DNA of 64,000 nt from Pristionchus mayeri. Lineage: Eukaryota > Nematoda > Chromadorea > Rhabditida > Neodiplogasteridae. Where the stretch lies: positions 35,654,901-35,718,900 of the forward strand of contig BTRK01000006.1 in assembly GCA_036245805.1 (NCBI GenBank), written 5' to 3'. A program made the translations under genes and the position numbers. Positions within the stretch are counted from its first letter, which is position 1; each line of letters begins with the position of its first letter. Below, one piece after another: positions 48,882 to 60,427 of the stretch. The notes beneath the pieces were generated by a model, which worked only from the letters and a program-made list of their open reading frames with translations, had not been told where the DNA came from and ran no database searches.

Positions 48882-49931
48882 TCACGCCTCTCATGAGAGA
48901 ATCGAGCTGGGCGTGGGAATGGTGAAATTGGTTCTGACCGGTTTTGGTCATCCTAAGGCATGCCTGAGTGACCCCCGAAGTCTTATTGTGCAGACTTCAT
49001 TTTGGAGCTTCCTACACCGGGTCGCAATTCGGCATTACTCACTTCAAGGGCCGATTTCTCGAAAACGCTGATAGATTGAGCAAAGTTGACCTCTGAGTGA
49101 CCCCGACTCATTTTTTGAGCTCTATCGATCTATCTAAACCAGTTTTTCTGAATCCGATTTTGAACAGTGGTACACTTCAGGGCATTTTTCTCAAAAATGT
49201 AGGTGCACATGCAGCTCAAATTTTCTAAGTGAATGCAGCTCAGCGAGAGCTTTCAAATAAGTGGTTTGCTAAGAAAATACGGACACGGTGGTGAGAGTTT
49301 CGCCCCTTTTACGTTTTTCGATAATTTGAAGGCACTCATTCCTCGCACACCGCACGTATTTTTGGAATGAAGGAGGAATGAGAACAATGGGGGGAGTGAG
49401 GGACAATGGGATAATTTCACTCTGCACTCTCAAAAACGCGCGGTGTGGCGAGGATTGAGTGCCTTCAAATTATCGAAAAACGTAAAAGGGGCGAAACTCT
49501 CACCACCGTGTCCGTATTTTCTTAGCAAACCACTCATTTGAAAGCTCTCGCTGAGCTGCATTCAATCAGAAAATTTGAGCTGCATGTGCACCTACATTTT
49601 TGAGAAAAATTCCCTGAAGTGTACCACTGTTAAAAATCGGATTCAGAGAAATTGGTTTAGATAGATCGATAGAGCTCAAAAAATGAGTCGGGGTCACTCA
49701 GAAGTCAATTTTGCTCAATCGTTCACCGTTTTCGAGAAATCGGCCCTTGAAGTGAGTGATGCCGAAATGCGACCCGGTGTAGGAAGCTCCAAAAAGAAGT
49801 CTGCACAATAAGACTTCGGGGGTCACTCAGGCATGCCTTAGGATGACCAAAACCGGTTAGAACTCAATTCACAATTTTCCTCCATTCCCATGCATGTCAA
49901 ATTCAGCTCGATTTTCTGGTGATAGGCGTGA
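48882..49931. mobile_element. Foldback MITE F3
   Basis: The ends are TCACGCCTCTCATGAGAGAA TCGAGCTG and its diverged inverse, each flanked by TA. The inverted arms of about 480 bp pair around 49405. The same internal words occur in F1 and F2 (GGTCACTCAG, GGCATGCCT, CTATCGATCTATC). It is the longest F element in the window and codes for nothing. Confidence 0.85.
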
Positions 49932-51379
49932 TATTTTCTCTTCCGGAAGAATGAGAGGGTGGGGAAAGGCTTCCGGAAGACCAGTCTTGTAAAACTTGCT
50001 ATGGTGAAAATCAAGTCAAAATTTCATGCAAATGCATCTTGCCGTATCCTAATACCATAGTTAAACTAGTTCTTCATAAAATGACTTAAAATCCGTTCGA
50101 AAAACGCTCTAAAACAGCATTTTTCCTGGCCTTGCTCTTCCGGAAGACTTTGCACTTTCCCCTCGCTCTTCCTCATTCCTCGCTCTCTCCCTCGAAAGAG
50201 CGGCAGAGTCTTCCTCTTCCTCTTCCTATCCGCACTCTAGTCACGAATACAAGTTTGATTTCATGAGGTAATAGTGAGTATTTTTATCGAAGAATTGGAC
50301 GATAATGATTCGGTCATTTTTATTTGCTCAAGTCCCGAGATTTACGAATTCTATACTCCCGAGGTCATTGCTGAGATGTATTTGCATTACCCGCTATTCA
50401 TTAATTAGCCTAGTGAAGCATTTTCAACATTAAAAATCTCGTCACAATCAATAGAAGGATGAAATTTAAAAAAAACTGTCAAATTGAAAGGTAGTCAACA
50501 CAAAAAATGAGAACGACGATATGCGGAGATAACGATGGTTCGTCCTCAGGTCAATCGAAGAGACTCGCTTAGCCTACTAGGACCGATTTGAGGTAAGGAA
50601 AAGTGAGAGAGGGAGAGGGAGGAAGGGGAGAGGAAGCGAGAGGGGAATAGAGGGAAGGAAGGGAAGGTGACCAGACCCTCGTATCCAAGTAACACCTGTG
50701 CTACTCACGATGTCCTTTCTGAAGGGACTAGAAAGAGAGAGGGTTGATGATTGTTGAGTTGTTCTTTCTGGGGTGAAATGGAGTAGGAGGAAGAGGAAGA
50801 AAGGGCGCCACTCGTCGTTGATGAGAAGACGTGAGAGTCGAAGGGGCTGCAGATTGACGTTAGAGTACAGAGAGAAAGAGGAGGGAGGGGCATGGAATGA
50901 GACTATTCTCGGGCAGAGAAAGAATCAGCAGAGAAAGAATGAATATAATGAGGTACGACGCTCGTGTAAAGAGCGGCATGGCCGGATCCCCGAAGACTAA
51001 ACCATGAGAACGACGGGCAAGAGGACACGACGTTCAGTGGTGGTCGTTCGAGCACATAACATGAGATCGCAAGGTGGGTGGTTCGAAGCTTCCATTGACT
51101 ATTTGAGCACATCTGACATGTAAAAAATGGTAACATTTCATGCTTAGACGCCGCATAGCGGCTAATTTATAGTAGAAACTCGTCTCTTGCACTCGATTAC
51201 AATTAATATGCACTCTGCTGACAGTCATAGGATATGCGGGGTCGAGAATGTACAATGGAAGGGCGAGATGAAAGAAGGCATTGGCGAGTAAAGCAATAAA
51301 CCCAACGGGGAAAGCAATTATGTAGAGATCATGGATGGAGAGAAGATATAAGACAAGAATGGGATGCAATGGATCTACT
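49932..51379. other. No gene recognised; strand-asymmetric purine tract
   Basis: The stretch includes a pyrimidine-rich segment at 50155-50230 and a G/A-rich segment at about 50600-50670. Open frames such as 50773-51000 come from this base composition. The C-terminal exon of the kinase gene starts to the right. Confidence 0.5.
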
Positions 51380-53316
51380 TCAACGCAGATCCAATCGGAT
51401 GGACTTGAGTAATTGCACCAATCGATCGACGCCGAAGAGGAAGTTGACGTCGGGTTGGCCATTGCCAGGGAAAACGTGAGAGAAGTCGATCCATCTGCAG
51501 AGAGAAACCATTATGCATACATTCACAACGAGTTTTGCATAGTTGTTCCATGTTGATTTTATTAACCCAAAAATATAATTGTCACCAACCTAATCTCTGC
51601 GCGAGGGGCGGCTTCCCGATCTGCTTCGTAAGCAATTAGTAGCGAGGATGAGAATATGTGGTAGACCCCGAGGGAGGCTGCTTTCCGAACCACTTCCAGT
51701 TGATCGAGGAGCTCGTCAATGATCACGTGGACGTCGGAACCGCGGAAGGAGAGAAACTCGCGAAGGGCTGAAATTGCAGAAGTTCACATCTACATGAATT
51801 TTCAGCAATTGAACGACAATGTTTCTTTTTTTGCGAGTTCACAGTAAAATGTTCAAATTGCAAAATACAATAGCTCACCAGCTTCGATTTCGTCTGTCCT
51901 CAACGTGAGACAGTACTCTCTGTCCCTCGACGCCACCTTCATCGTCTCTCCGCTCTCGATCTTGTACCCCAGAATTCGGAAGCCGATTTCCTCCTGAAAA
52001 AATTACTTCTGTACAAGATACGTACCAATAACTGTGCATTGCGAAATATACTGGGCTAATGCGATTTCGTTTCTACGGGAAAGAGGGAATTGTGCGGACG
52101 ACGAAGGAAAGATGCTCACCTGCTGGGGGTACTTCTCCATTTCCTTCCTTCTCTTTTCTTCGTTAGCGTCGGGGCCGAAGGTTCGCTGCCCGACTTTGAT
52201 GTCGATGACGGCGGGAAGGACGAAATACTCAGAGATGTCCTCCATGTCCAGAAGTTCGTGCGCTAAAAAGGGTGAGTTATTTCGGGAGATCCGTAGCGAC
52301 TCTGTTAATAGAGTTACGATAATAGTATATTTGATTCGATAAGATAACAGCTCTATTTCGAGATGAATTTAATGTTGTCAACAGTAGTAGATGGTACGGG
52401 AATAGTGTGTTCGATATAATATCAGTGTCTACTCACTCGTTCCCTTGTACGAGAGTTCGCGCACGCCGTGGAACTGAGGCAGCAGATGGCGATAAGGAGC
52501 GAGAAGAGGAGAGGAAGAGGCGAAGATCGAACTGTAGAACGTCTTCTGCAAAACAAAACCCCGTTATCATAACACTTTATTGTTTTCGCAGATCAAACAA
52601 ACAAACACACACACACCTCAATCTTCCCTCGTTTATCGTTCATCACGGGCTTCAAAATGCGTTCGGGGAAATCCAGATCCTTGATGAATCCTGCGAGTTG
52701 GATACCGTAACAGGAGTTCAGAGACTATACACTAACCCAATTGCTGCTTGCCATCTTTGACCTGCGTCTTGTGACCGGCGATTTGCGCACCGAACCTGAA
52801 AGTAATTGGTCGATGTTGAGAAGGATAAGACACGTGAAAACTGCCGCTCATAGAGAGAACTCGATATGTAATCTGCTTCCCATGCGCAAATTCGTTTCCC
52901 GGTACACTAGTTCTCATGCTGAATCATCTGTTTTACTCCACCACTATTAGCTGAGTCACCTCCACTCCCTGCTGTTCGCTTTCTCCCCTATCATCAACTA
53001 ATACGATGGGAGATCAACCAAGATCAGCCTGCTCTGACTAAGGGAACGGAAATAGCGACGAACTGGTTTGCATACCAGGTGAGGTTTTCGGGCAGTCCGT
53101 CATCCTTCCTCCTGGAGGGAAGGACGTGCTTGTCGAAGAGATCGGAGGGGTAGAAGGGCACAACTTCGTATACGGGGCGAGTGCCAACGGGCTAGATGAG
53201 AACGGTTTAATGCAAGAAAGAGGAAAGCGAAAGATGAATCAATCGGAATAGCAACGTGTATGAAGGGAGGGATGGAAAGTGTGACTGACCTTCCACTTGG
53301 GAGCGATGCTCACCAT
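51380..53316 (-). CDS. Inositol polyphosphate multikinase (IPMK) family kinase
   Basis: Nine exons on the minus strand: 53316-53290, 53193-53076, 52795-52737, 52690-52617, 52545-52437, 52262-52120, 51993-51879, 51767-51590 and 51494-51380 (TGA). Exon 3 gives GAQIAGHKTQ, the N-lobe strand of this family. Exon 6 gives PAVIDIKVGQRTFGP, the P-x-x-x-D-x-K-x-G signature that defines inositol phosphate kinases (catalytic Asp and Lys). Exon 8 carries SSSLLIAYE, and exon 9 WIDFSHVFPG, with the metal-binding Asp of the IDF motif, then NFLFGVDRLVQLL. Family members phosphorylate inositol phosphates (IP3 to IP5) and PIP2, mainly in the nucleus. Exons 3-9 agree in phase. Exon 2 contains a two-base GT repeat excess (GTTGTGTGCCC near 53155) that shifts its frame: VGTRPVYEVV before it and PFYPSDLFDKHV after it are both natural but not in one frame. 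This is a sequence error, a recent frameshift or an unusual start. Confidence 0.85.
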
Positions 53317-53713
53317 GATGAATGAGAAATGAGTAGACTGAATGGATCAATCAAATGAAGAGCCTTCAGAAGACACTTGAGAAGCGACGGCTTGGCCTTT
53401 ATATTGGGAAGGAAGGGACGGGATGATGGGCGGTGTTGAAGGGAGGGGAGGAGTCAAGCGATAGGAGAGAGATAGCGGGGAACGGGAGGAGAGAGCAGAG
53501 GTGAAGAGTGGGGGGAAGAGGGGAGAAGAACAGTTTGAACTGTTGGGATGATAGACTAAGAACATACATGTTTTGATTGCATAACATCGGCTGGCTTCTG
53601 AGTAATCGGTTAGCAAGCAGTAATCACGCTTTGTCATGGAGAGATCTTTATCGAGGATGAGATCTGGGATTGGGAATGGACTATTTCATCATGGGGATCA
53701 GTTGAGATCTAGC

Positions 53714-53728
53714 GGGGGGGGGGGGGGG
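53714..53728 (+). repeat. Poly-G tract (15 G)
   Basis: Fifteen G directly downstream of the glutamate receptor stop codon, between it and the kinase gene. It is the longest homopolymer in the window. Confidence 0.95.
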
Positions 53729-53743
53729 ATAGACAGGGAGAGT

Positions 53744-56700
53744 TCATCGTAGCACGGGGGTGACTCGTCCCTCACTCCGCAAAACAGTGAGGGTAAAGGC
53801 TGCTTTCTCAATCAGGGCCACGATCATTGAGATGGCCAATCCAGCGACGAGAAGGACGAAGAGACCGAGAGTATTCTCGAATCCAAGTGCTCCTCCATTC
53901 GTTTCCTCGCCCGCCGTCTTCTGCCCGTTTGCACACTCCCTGAATGGGGATACTGTAGGAGTGAAATTGGGAAATACGAGAAATCGTTATGATTAATGTC
54001 TTTCTATTGTAGGAATACCAGAGACGTGACCATTCACATTTCAGTATTTCCCAGTCGCTGGCATTTGCAGAAAAAATGAACGGCATTCCTGTTCAACGGT
54101 ACCCTATACCATCTCTTGTTGGAAGACGCAATAAGATGTGCAATGTGTATGTGTGCCTTTTCCCGAATGTCACGTGGGAGATCTGATTGATTGTTTGGTT
54201 CCAACGAGTGATGATTCGACTGTTTTGACGCCGTGTGGTTCGCTCTTCCAGTAGCCCCCCATCACTCCTCCCTTCCTTTCTTATCATCCTCCCTCGCCGT
54301 CAATCTACACTCACTTCCTTCTCATGGTGGTCTCTATCCACACTATCACTATCTATCATCTAACCCCCTTCCCTCCAATCAAATCACTGCTCTGCTCGCT
54401 CCAATCTCTGCGTCGTTAAGGGGGGACAGGGGGCCATTAAGCGAGACTAGTGTGCTGGTTGTGACAATACGACCGTGGTGTCAATACAGAATAGGCAAGG
54501 AGATAAGACCTGAAGGGATCGGCGCTCTTTTTGCTGCGGCTTCAAATGGCTTGTGAAGGGGGGCGATAAACGGGGATTCGCGTGATCACCAGATAGCGAT
54601 TCCTCCGTCAATCGGAAGATACCAAAGCAAAAGTTTTTGAGTGCCTTGAGTGCTGACGCAAGGAAAGTGGAGATGATCTTGACTGACTGGACAGTGGAGG
54701 GGAGGGGATTACACCTGCAGGGAGGCACTGTTTACTCCAAGAGGACGCGGTGAAATGTGGAGTGATGTCTTGGACACACAGCTGATTAGGAAAGTACTGG
54801 GATGGACTAATTGATCATTGTGGTAGATCAAAGGTAGAATGGAGGGAGTTGCACTCACTCTGTTTGCTCGCTGCTCTTCCACCAGTTGTTCTTCAGCATC
54901 ATCATGATTCCCTTCTCGTTGAAGTCTAGGATCTGTCTAGTGAGTCTCTCCCTCAATCGAGAACCTGCAACGACCTCACCAATCGACGCATGCAGTTCAT
55001 AGACGAACACCCGTGACTCAGCCAGTCAAACATGAATGAATGACGAGTAGTCCATTCCCCCTCCCCTCCCTTCCCTTCCCCTCCCATTTCTCTCTCCCAT
55101 TTCCGCTCCACTTAGGCTATTCTCGACCAGTGCGCACATCGCGAGAGTGGAGTGGTGGATTGTTTTCGTCTCCTTTCTCGGTATCACAAAGGGATGAGTA
55201 TATCATTCATTGCCTTTGGGTAGTGCGATGCTGTATCCGTTCGAGCCCAGCACGATATTCCCCACTCGAGTCAGATTGCAGTTCTGTGTGACTTCGTACT
55301 CGAGAGACGCCGATTCCATCAGGAACACGTATCTCAAGGAACAGTTGAGGGAGAATAGGCAAATGAGACGAACTTCTCGTCCAGAACTCGCTGGACGCCC
55401 TGGTCGTTGGATTCGACGAAGGAGGACGGCGTCGCGTTTTCCATCCCCTCCCAGATTCGCTTGAACGTCTCGAGACGAGAATACTGATTACGGCAATATT
55501 GTACTCTTTCAAAGTGCAAGACTACCTGGAAGAATTGCATGGTGGATCCTCCATAGATGGATCCGAAGGAGTACTCGGTCTGGTTTCCCAACTCCTCGAA
55601 TGACTGCAAGGAGCTTCCTCATTCATCATCGGCCACACCCTGGCGATCGTGATTATCTTATCAGTCTCTATCTCTCCCCCGCTCGACCATCGAGCGCATA
55701 TGGTCGATAGTGAGAGGAGGGTATATAAAGATAGCGAGCTGTCTGATAGAGAGGACCACGACGTAATAGGTCGTAAGATGAAGTGCGAGCTATTACTAGT
55801 AGACCACGTGGCAGATGATGGACATTCGAATCAGATGCATGAATCACGATCAGAATTGGAAAGATGAATTGTGAAGATCGATTCACAACTTTCATTTTGA
55901 GTTATGAATTCTGATGAGTAAGATGCTTCACCAATGGGAGAACAGTCACTTATTTTCGTTAACATACTCAATGCATGAATGATTATGACACGAAGATTAT
56001 ATTCAAGATTTTTTCGGCCGTTTCTGGTAAATAAGCATACATTGAATGGCATGCTCTTCCTGTCGACGGTGAGGACGGCGGCGAAGTTGGCCGTGTACTG
56101 GGCGATGAGCACGAGGGAGAACGTCCACCAGACAGAGGATGCAATGCGAGAAGCAGATGACTGGCAGTTGAAGCCGCTCCCAGCCCGCAGCAGAATGCAC
56201 ATCAGATACCAGAAACTGTTCTGAAATAAGAAATTGATCATCTACAACCACATGCTTATTTGTAGTTGCAGTACTTCGGGTGTTGACCCGAACTACTCAT
56301 CATTGTATTGTCATGTATGATACTAAACCTGAGTTCGGATACACATCTCGTATGATACTAAACCTGAGTTCGGATACACATTCGTCTCACTTTCGAATTA
56401 TATGTGGTAGAATTTTTTGTCGACCTTAATATTGAATTGCTCTGGTGATTCTCGTGGACTGAGCACTGCGATGAGGGTGATGACGAACGCCGTGAGAATC
56501 GTCCCGATTGCCGAGTACATCCATACCCTGTGAGATCAAAGATTAATCCGCCGAGATCAAACCCGTACTCGTTAAAACTGCTCGTTTCCGTGTATCATCG
56601 CAACACTACAAGGTCGTTAATTTGCGTCATCACGACAGTTCACTGCACGGGTCTTCCAGATAACGCGGCTCTCTCTGTCACCACTCGCGCGCGCCGATTT

Positions 56701-59494
56701 TCGTTGCGTTAGCACCTCGTAATGTGTCTATCAGCCCCTCTTCCTTTCACTTTCTCGCGCGTCTTGAGTGACGTATCGACTAAGACGACGTCGTGTTGTG
56801 ATGAGACACCACCGTCGTCATCCTTCTCCTCAGACTACAACCATCGGAGGAATGAGAGGCGTTGCCCATTCCGATCGTGCCTATCTCACTAATTACCGAG
56901 GAGAGAGTGGCCACATGAAACTCGTGATGGAGGCCGTTGCCTTGTTGTCTGGAGTGCGCATGAGCATCGAGATTCCCAGCTGGAGGAAGGGGTCCGTGAA
57001 GTCGACCACCTGCATAGATTAATTAATTGGTTAATTAAGAATTGCAATTTAAATATGCTTACTTCGAGACGACGAGCTGTGACGGTAATGGGAGCGACGG
57101 CGATGTCTGCATTCTGAACTCGCTGTGATGATGGTACAACTGAGGCCACTCGCCCCACTGAGAAGTTCTCCGATCATTCCATCCCACTCGGTCGAATTTC
57201 CCTTCTGACTGCCATACTTTGCATCTCGGACGATGCTTAGTTCGTACTCGAAACCGAGATGCGCAGAGAGTTTGTCGAGCAGATCAATGCAGAATCCCTC
57301 GTAGCCATCCACCTGAACTACGAAATACAACCGATGAATTCTGGGCATCGCACAGTTCCATCGGGCAAAGTCTTCTCCATTACATAGGGTCGCTCGGCGA
57401 TAGTCGTAACTTTGACCACCTTCCTCTACAAACATCGAATGAGAATAATACGTAAGATGTTGTCGAACCTGCTGTTCATGCAGGGACTCGAACGCGTGCG
57501 AGCCGGGCATGTCATTCGTGTGAACGGAGAGAGTTGAACTGCCCCTCTCGATGGAAAACGTGCCTATCTGTGATGATGGACCAGGTACTTCCATTTCAGA
57601 GGTTGGTGGGCACCTTGAGCGATTCTCCGTGTGTTCCCAACTCGTACATGGGAATATTTGCATCCACCCTCTGCTCGCTTCCCATGAATCGAATTGGTCC
57701 AGACAGACCTCGAAAGAACTGCAAACGGTTGTGATAAGGAAAGATCAGCTCAAAATGTTTCTTGTCGACGCCATTTCTCTGAGAAATATGGAAATCGTTT
57801 ACGGATTGTGAGCCGATATCTCCAGTGCATTATGCTGTTTTTCATTGCTTTCCCAGTATCTCGAATTTGCTTGCACATTGACCCCAAAGGCGATTGAATA
57901 AAGATGAGGGGGCGAAGAAATATTTGACCAGCCGAAATGAATTAAATATTGGTTCATAAAGAGAGTCAGGTAAAATATACTATAGCGTTTCACTTGACAC
58001 TTTATTTTCTCGAAATCCCTCTCACAAACCAATTCAGGTTGTTCATCGCTTCCATGCCTCGTCATATTCGTTTTTGTGTGTAGATGGCACGCGAGAAGGG
58101 CACTATCAGCAGCGAGGCTGTACGACAACTGAAACTACAATTTTTGCTTGTTTCCTACCTTTGATTTCCCACCTTCGTGTGTCTGATATCGCGGTATTTT
58201 CGCCTCCATGAAGCATACAATTCCTCATAGATTTTGTGAGTGGGAGTGGTCGTAGATCGACTCCACTCGAACTGAGTCTCAAGTGCGGGAAGAGAGAGTC
58301 GGAAGGAATTGTGATGGAATGCGTCCAGATGATCCAGAACGTTATCCTACAAAATTCCCAATTACAGATTTTCAAAGGATGGCAGAATACCAGAGAAGTG
58401 ACGATGAACCAGTTCTGGCGGCTGATCATCCCGAGCTTGAGTGATTCCTCCAGAAACCTCACCGTGTTCTCGGCACTCATCATCACCAGCGCCTGTAACA
58501 TTGACTCCACTAGAATCATCACGAATCATTCCTCTAATCTTGGTTCAACCTTGTTCGTTCCGTTCCAGCACATGGTATTGTCGCAGTAGCTCTTCACTTC
58601 CCTTGCCGCCCTCATCATCCCTTGAGCATCGTCGATCCGTGCTCGAATCACAACTGGAGACGAAAGGCGACTTTTCCGATTCAGAATCGGCAGCAGATAA
58701 TCAACATCTGCGATAGACTAATTCAATGGTTTCTAAGAACACTAAATAAGATGAAACCCTTTTTGAAGCGAAAATAATCTGTGTGGTCGATGACCAGTAT
58801 TAATTGAGAAACTGGCCTCTGTTTTCCTCAACGACGATAGCGAATGATTTCCACTGCCAATCTGCCAGTAGCACCTCGATCTGCTTGATATAACCTTCAG
58901 ATGGAAAGAGACCGAACGAGCGACGCTTCTCGAACATCGACTGATACTCGAACACATAAAACTCTTACTTGACTGCTTTTCCAGCCCATCTTCAAGTAGC
59001 TGTAAATGTAGACGAGACCGAGTTCTTCGCACAACTCATTCACGATCATTCCTAACTCTGGATCCCCCGGGCCGATCACTACTTGGATATCGGCGCGTTT
59101 GAAGTTCATGACTGCAAGAGGCTATTTTGATGTAATTGTTCTCATCGTTTACCATGCTGTCGCAATGAGTATGCGTCACTGGCCGAGATGGAGACGAGAC
59201 TCGTTTGGACGTCTTGGCACTCGGAAGTAGAGGGGAGAAGGGGAAGAGAGGCGACGATGCCTTCGATCGCATCCACGATATGCGATTCGTACTCGTTGTC
59301 ATAGAGAACACCTGCTAAGTAAATGGCGTATTTTTAAGCTTCCCTAAGGTTAAAATTAATCATTTATTATTTGACAACCAAAAACATTGCATAGTTTTGA
59401 TTGCTAGTAATAATATGGCAGATCTCTCACAGATTCTTAGAGGATCACAGTTGATAGCTGTTAGAAAGACAGCGATGAAAGCCCAATGTTGCAT
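53744..59494 (-). CDS. Ionotropic glutamate receptor subunit (non-NMDA type, glr-like)
   Basis: The start is 59494: MQHWAFIAVFLTAINC is a signal peptide, ending at 59431 before GTGAGA. The amino-terminal (LIVBP-like) domain follows in exons 59311-59153 (VLYDNEYESHIVDAIEG), 59111-58969 (VVIGPGDPELG) and further exons to about 58180. Linker and LBD lobe S1 lie at 57690-56950: GLSGPIRFMGSEQR, DGYEGFCIDLLDKLSAHLGF, ADIAVAPITVTARRLEV, with the glutamate-binding Arg present. TM1 is near 56500 (IGTILTAFVITLIAVL). Pore and TM3 are 56221-56045 (NSFWYLMCILLRAGSGFNC, QYTANFAAVLT). Lobe S2 spans 55608-54960, with the ligand-contacting GST and ES residues. TM4 is at about 53880 (LGLFVLLVAGLAISMIVALI), with the stop at 53744. 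The product is a postsynaptic cation channel subunit. The usual SYTANLAAF is altered to QYTANFAAV. One junction (58969 to the next exon) does not keep frame with the best donor. Confidence 0.9.
56316..56381. repeat. Tandem duplication, 31-bp unit, in a receptor intron
   Basis: TATGATACTAAACCTGAGTT CGGATACACAT occurs at 56316-56346 and again at 56351-56381, without differences. It lies in the intron between the TM1 and pore exons. Confidence 0.9.
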
Positions 59495-59947
59495 TGGCGG
59501 AAGTTCAGTCCACTCCCTGACTATTCTCTCCTCTCTCTCTTTTTCCTCTCGGTCGCTTCCAATTTGTCAGGTTGTCGTCCCCAATACGTGCTCTAATGGC
59601 GGAATCTCCACGCAAGGTCGAATTTTGAATTTTCTCAATGAATATCAGCCGAAATTTGGATATTGAATAGTTTTGATAATGACTTGTTTAGTTTTGAGAC
59701 GAAACATTAAAATTTAACGATGTCTGCACCATGCCGTTAATACGTCGCTATCCCACTTTGAGAAATTTAGATAGTCTAGATCCGCATAGTACGAGTTGCA
59801 CATTTCTTCATATCGAGATTGGATTTATTGAAGATAAGACAAGATGCAAAACGTTGAAAATGTATTTGGACAATTGAGGTTTGTTATATACATTACAAAA
59901 AAGAAGCAACATTTTGAAAATCAAATCTATCATCTCGTTGATCTTCT

Positions 59948-60427
59948 TCATGCAATCCATCCTTTGAAGATGGGGAATTGAAAGATAGCAGCCTCGCATA
60001 GAGATTCTTCTTCTTCCTTCTTTTCTGAAATCATTCATTTGAACACATATGTATGAATATGAAAGCTGTGCAGATGTAAAAACAGACCGATATCATTAGT
60101 GGCAATCCATTTGGCGACGGGATCAATGGAAGTTGAGCATTGGGATGAAGAAGATGATGGAGAGGAGGAAGAAGAGGAACGAAGCTGACGATCAATTTCG
60201 TGGCGGTCTCCGTAGAAAATCTCCGAGTGCTCCTCCCGAATCGCCTTTGCTTCCATTCCCTGTTGTAATTACAGTTGAATACTGCCTATTTATTTGGGCA
60301 TAGATCATCACATGGATTGCTAGGAGTGTAATGGAACTTACTTTGATAGTGCATTCTTCATCCGGAGGGAATCGAATATGAGGATGGTCAAATTGAAGGA
60401 CGGCGAAGGCTTTGAGAATCTCATTCA
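59948..60427 (-). CDS. Unrecognised gene, three 3' exons
   Basis: The exons are 60427-60342, 60259-60088 and 60024-59948, with GT-AG borders and matching phases, ending in TGA. They encode NEILKAFAVLQFDHPHIRFP then DEECTIK, next GMEAKAIREEHSEIFYGD and a serine run, and finally SLCEAAIFQFPIFKGWIA. The final hydrophobic block ends the protein. The 5' exon was not identified; an ATG at about 60595 (MSLPSAFSYPI) does not join in phase. The gene stands 453 bp upstream of the receptor start, on the same strand. No family is recognised. Confidence 0.5.

Noticed and set aside
50582..51000. Arg/Lys/Glu-rich protein
   Set aside because: The composition follows from the G/A-rich plus strand; there is no motif or splice context.
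55040..55291. Plus-strand proline/phenylalanine-rich frame
   Set aside because: It lies over an intron and coding exons of the receptor gene on the minus strand; the CCCTTCC repeats explain its composition.
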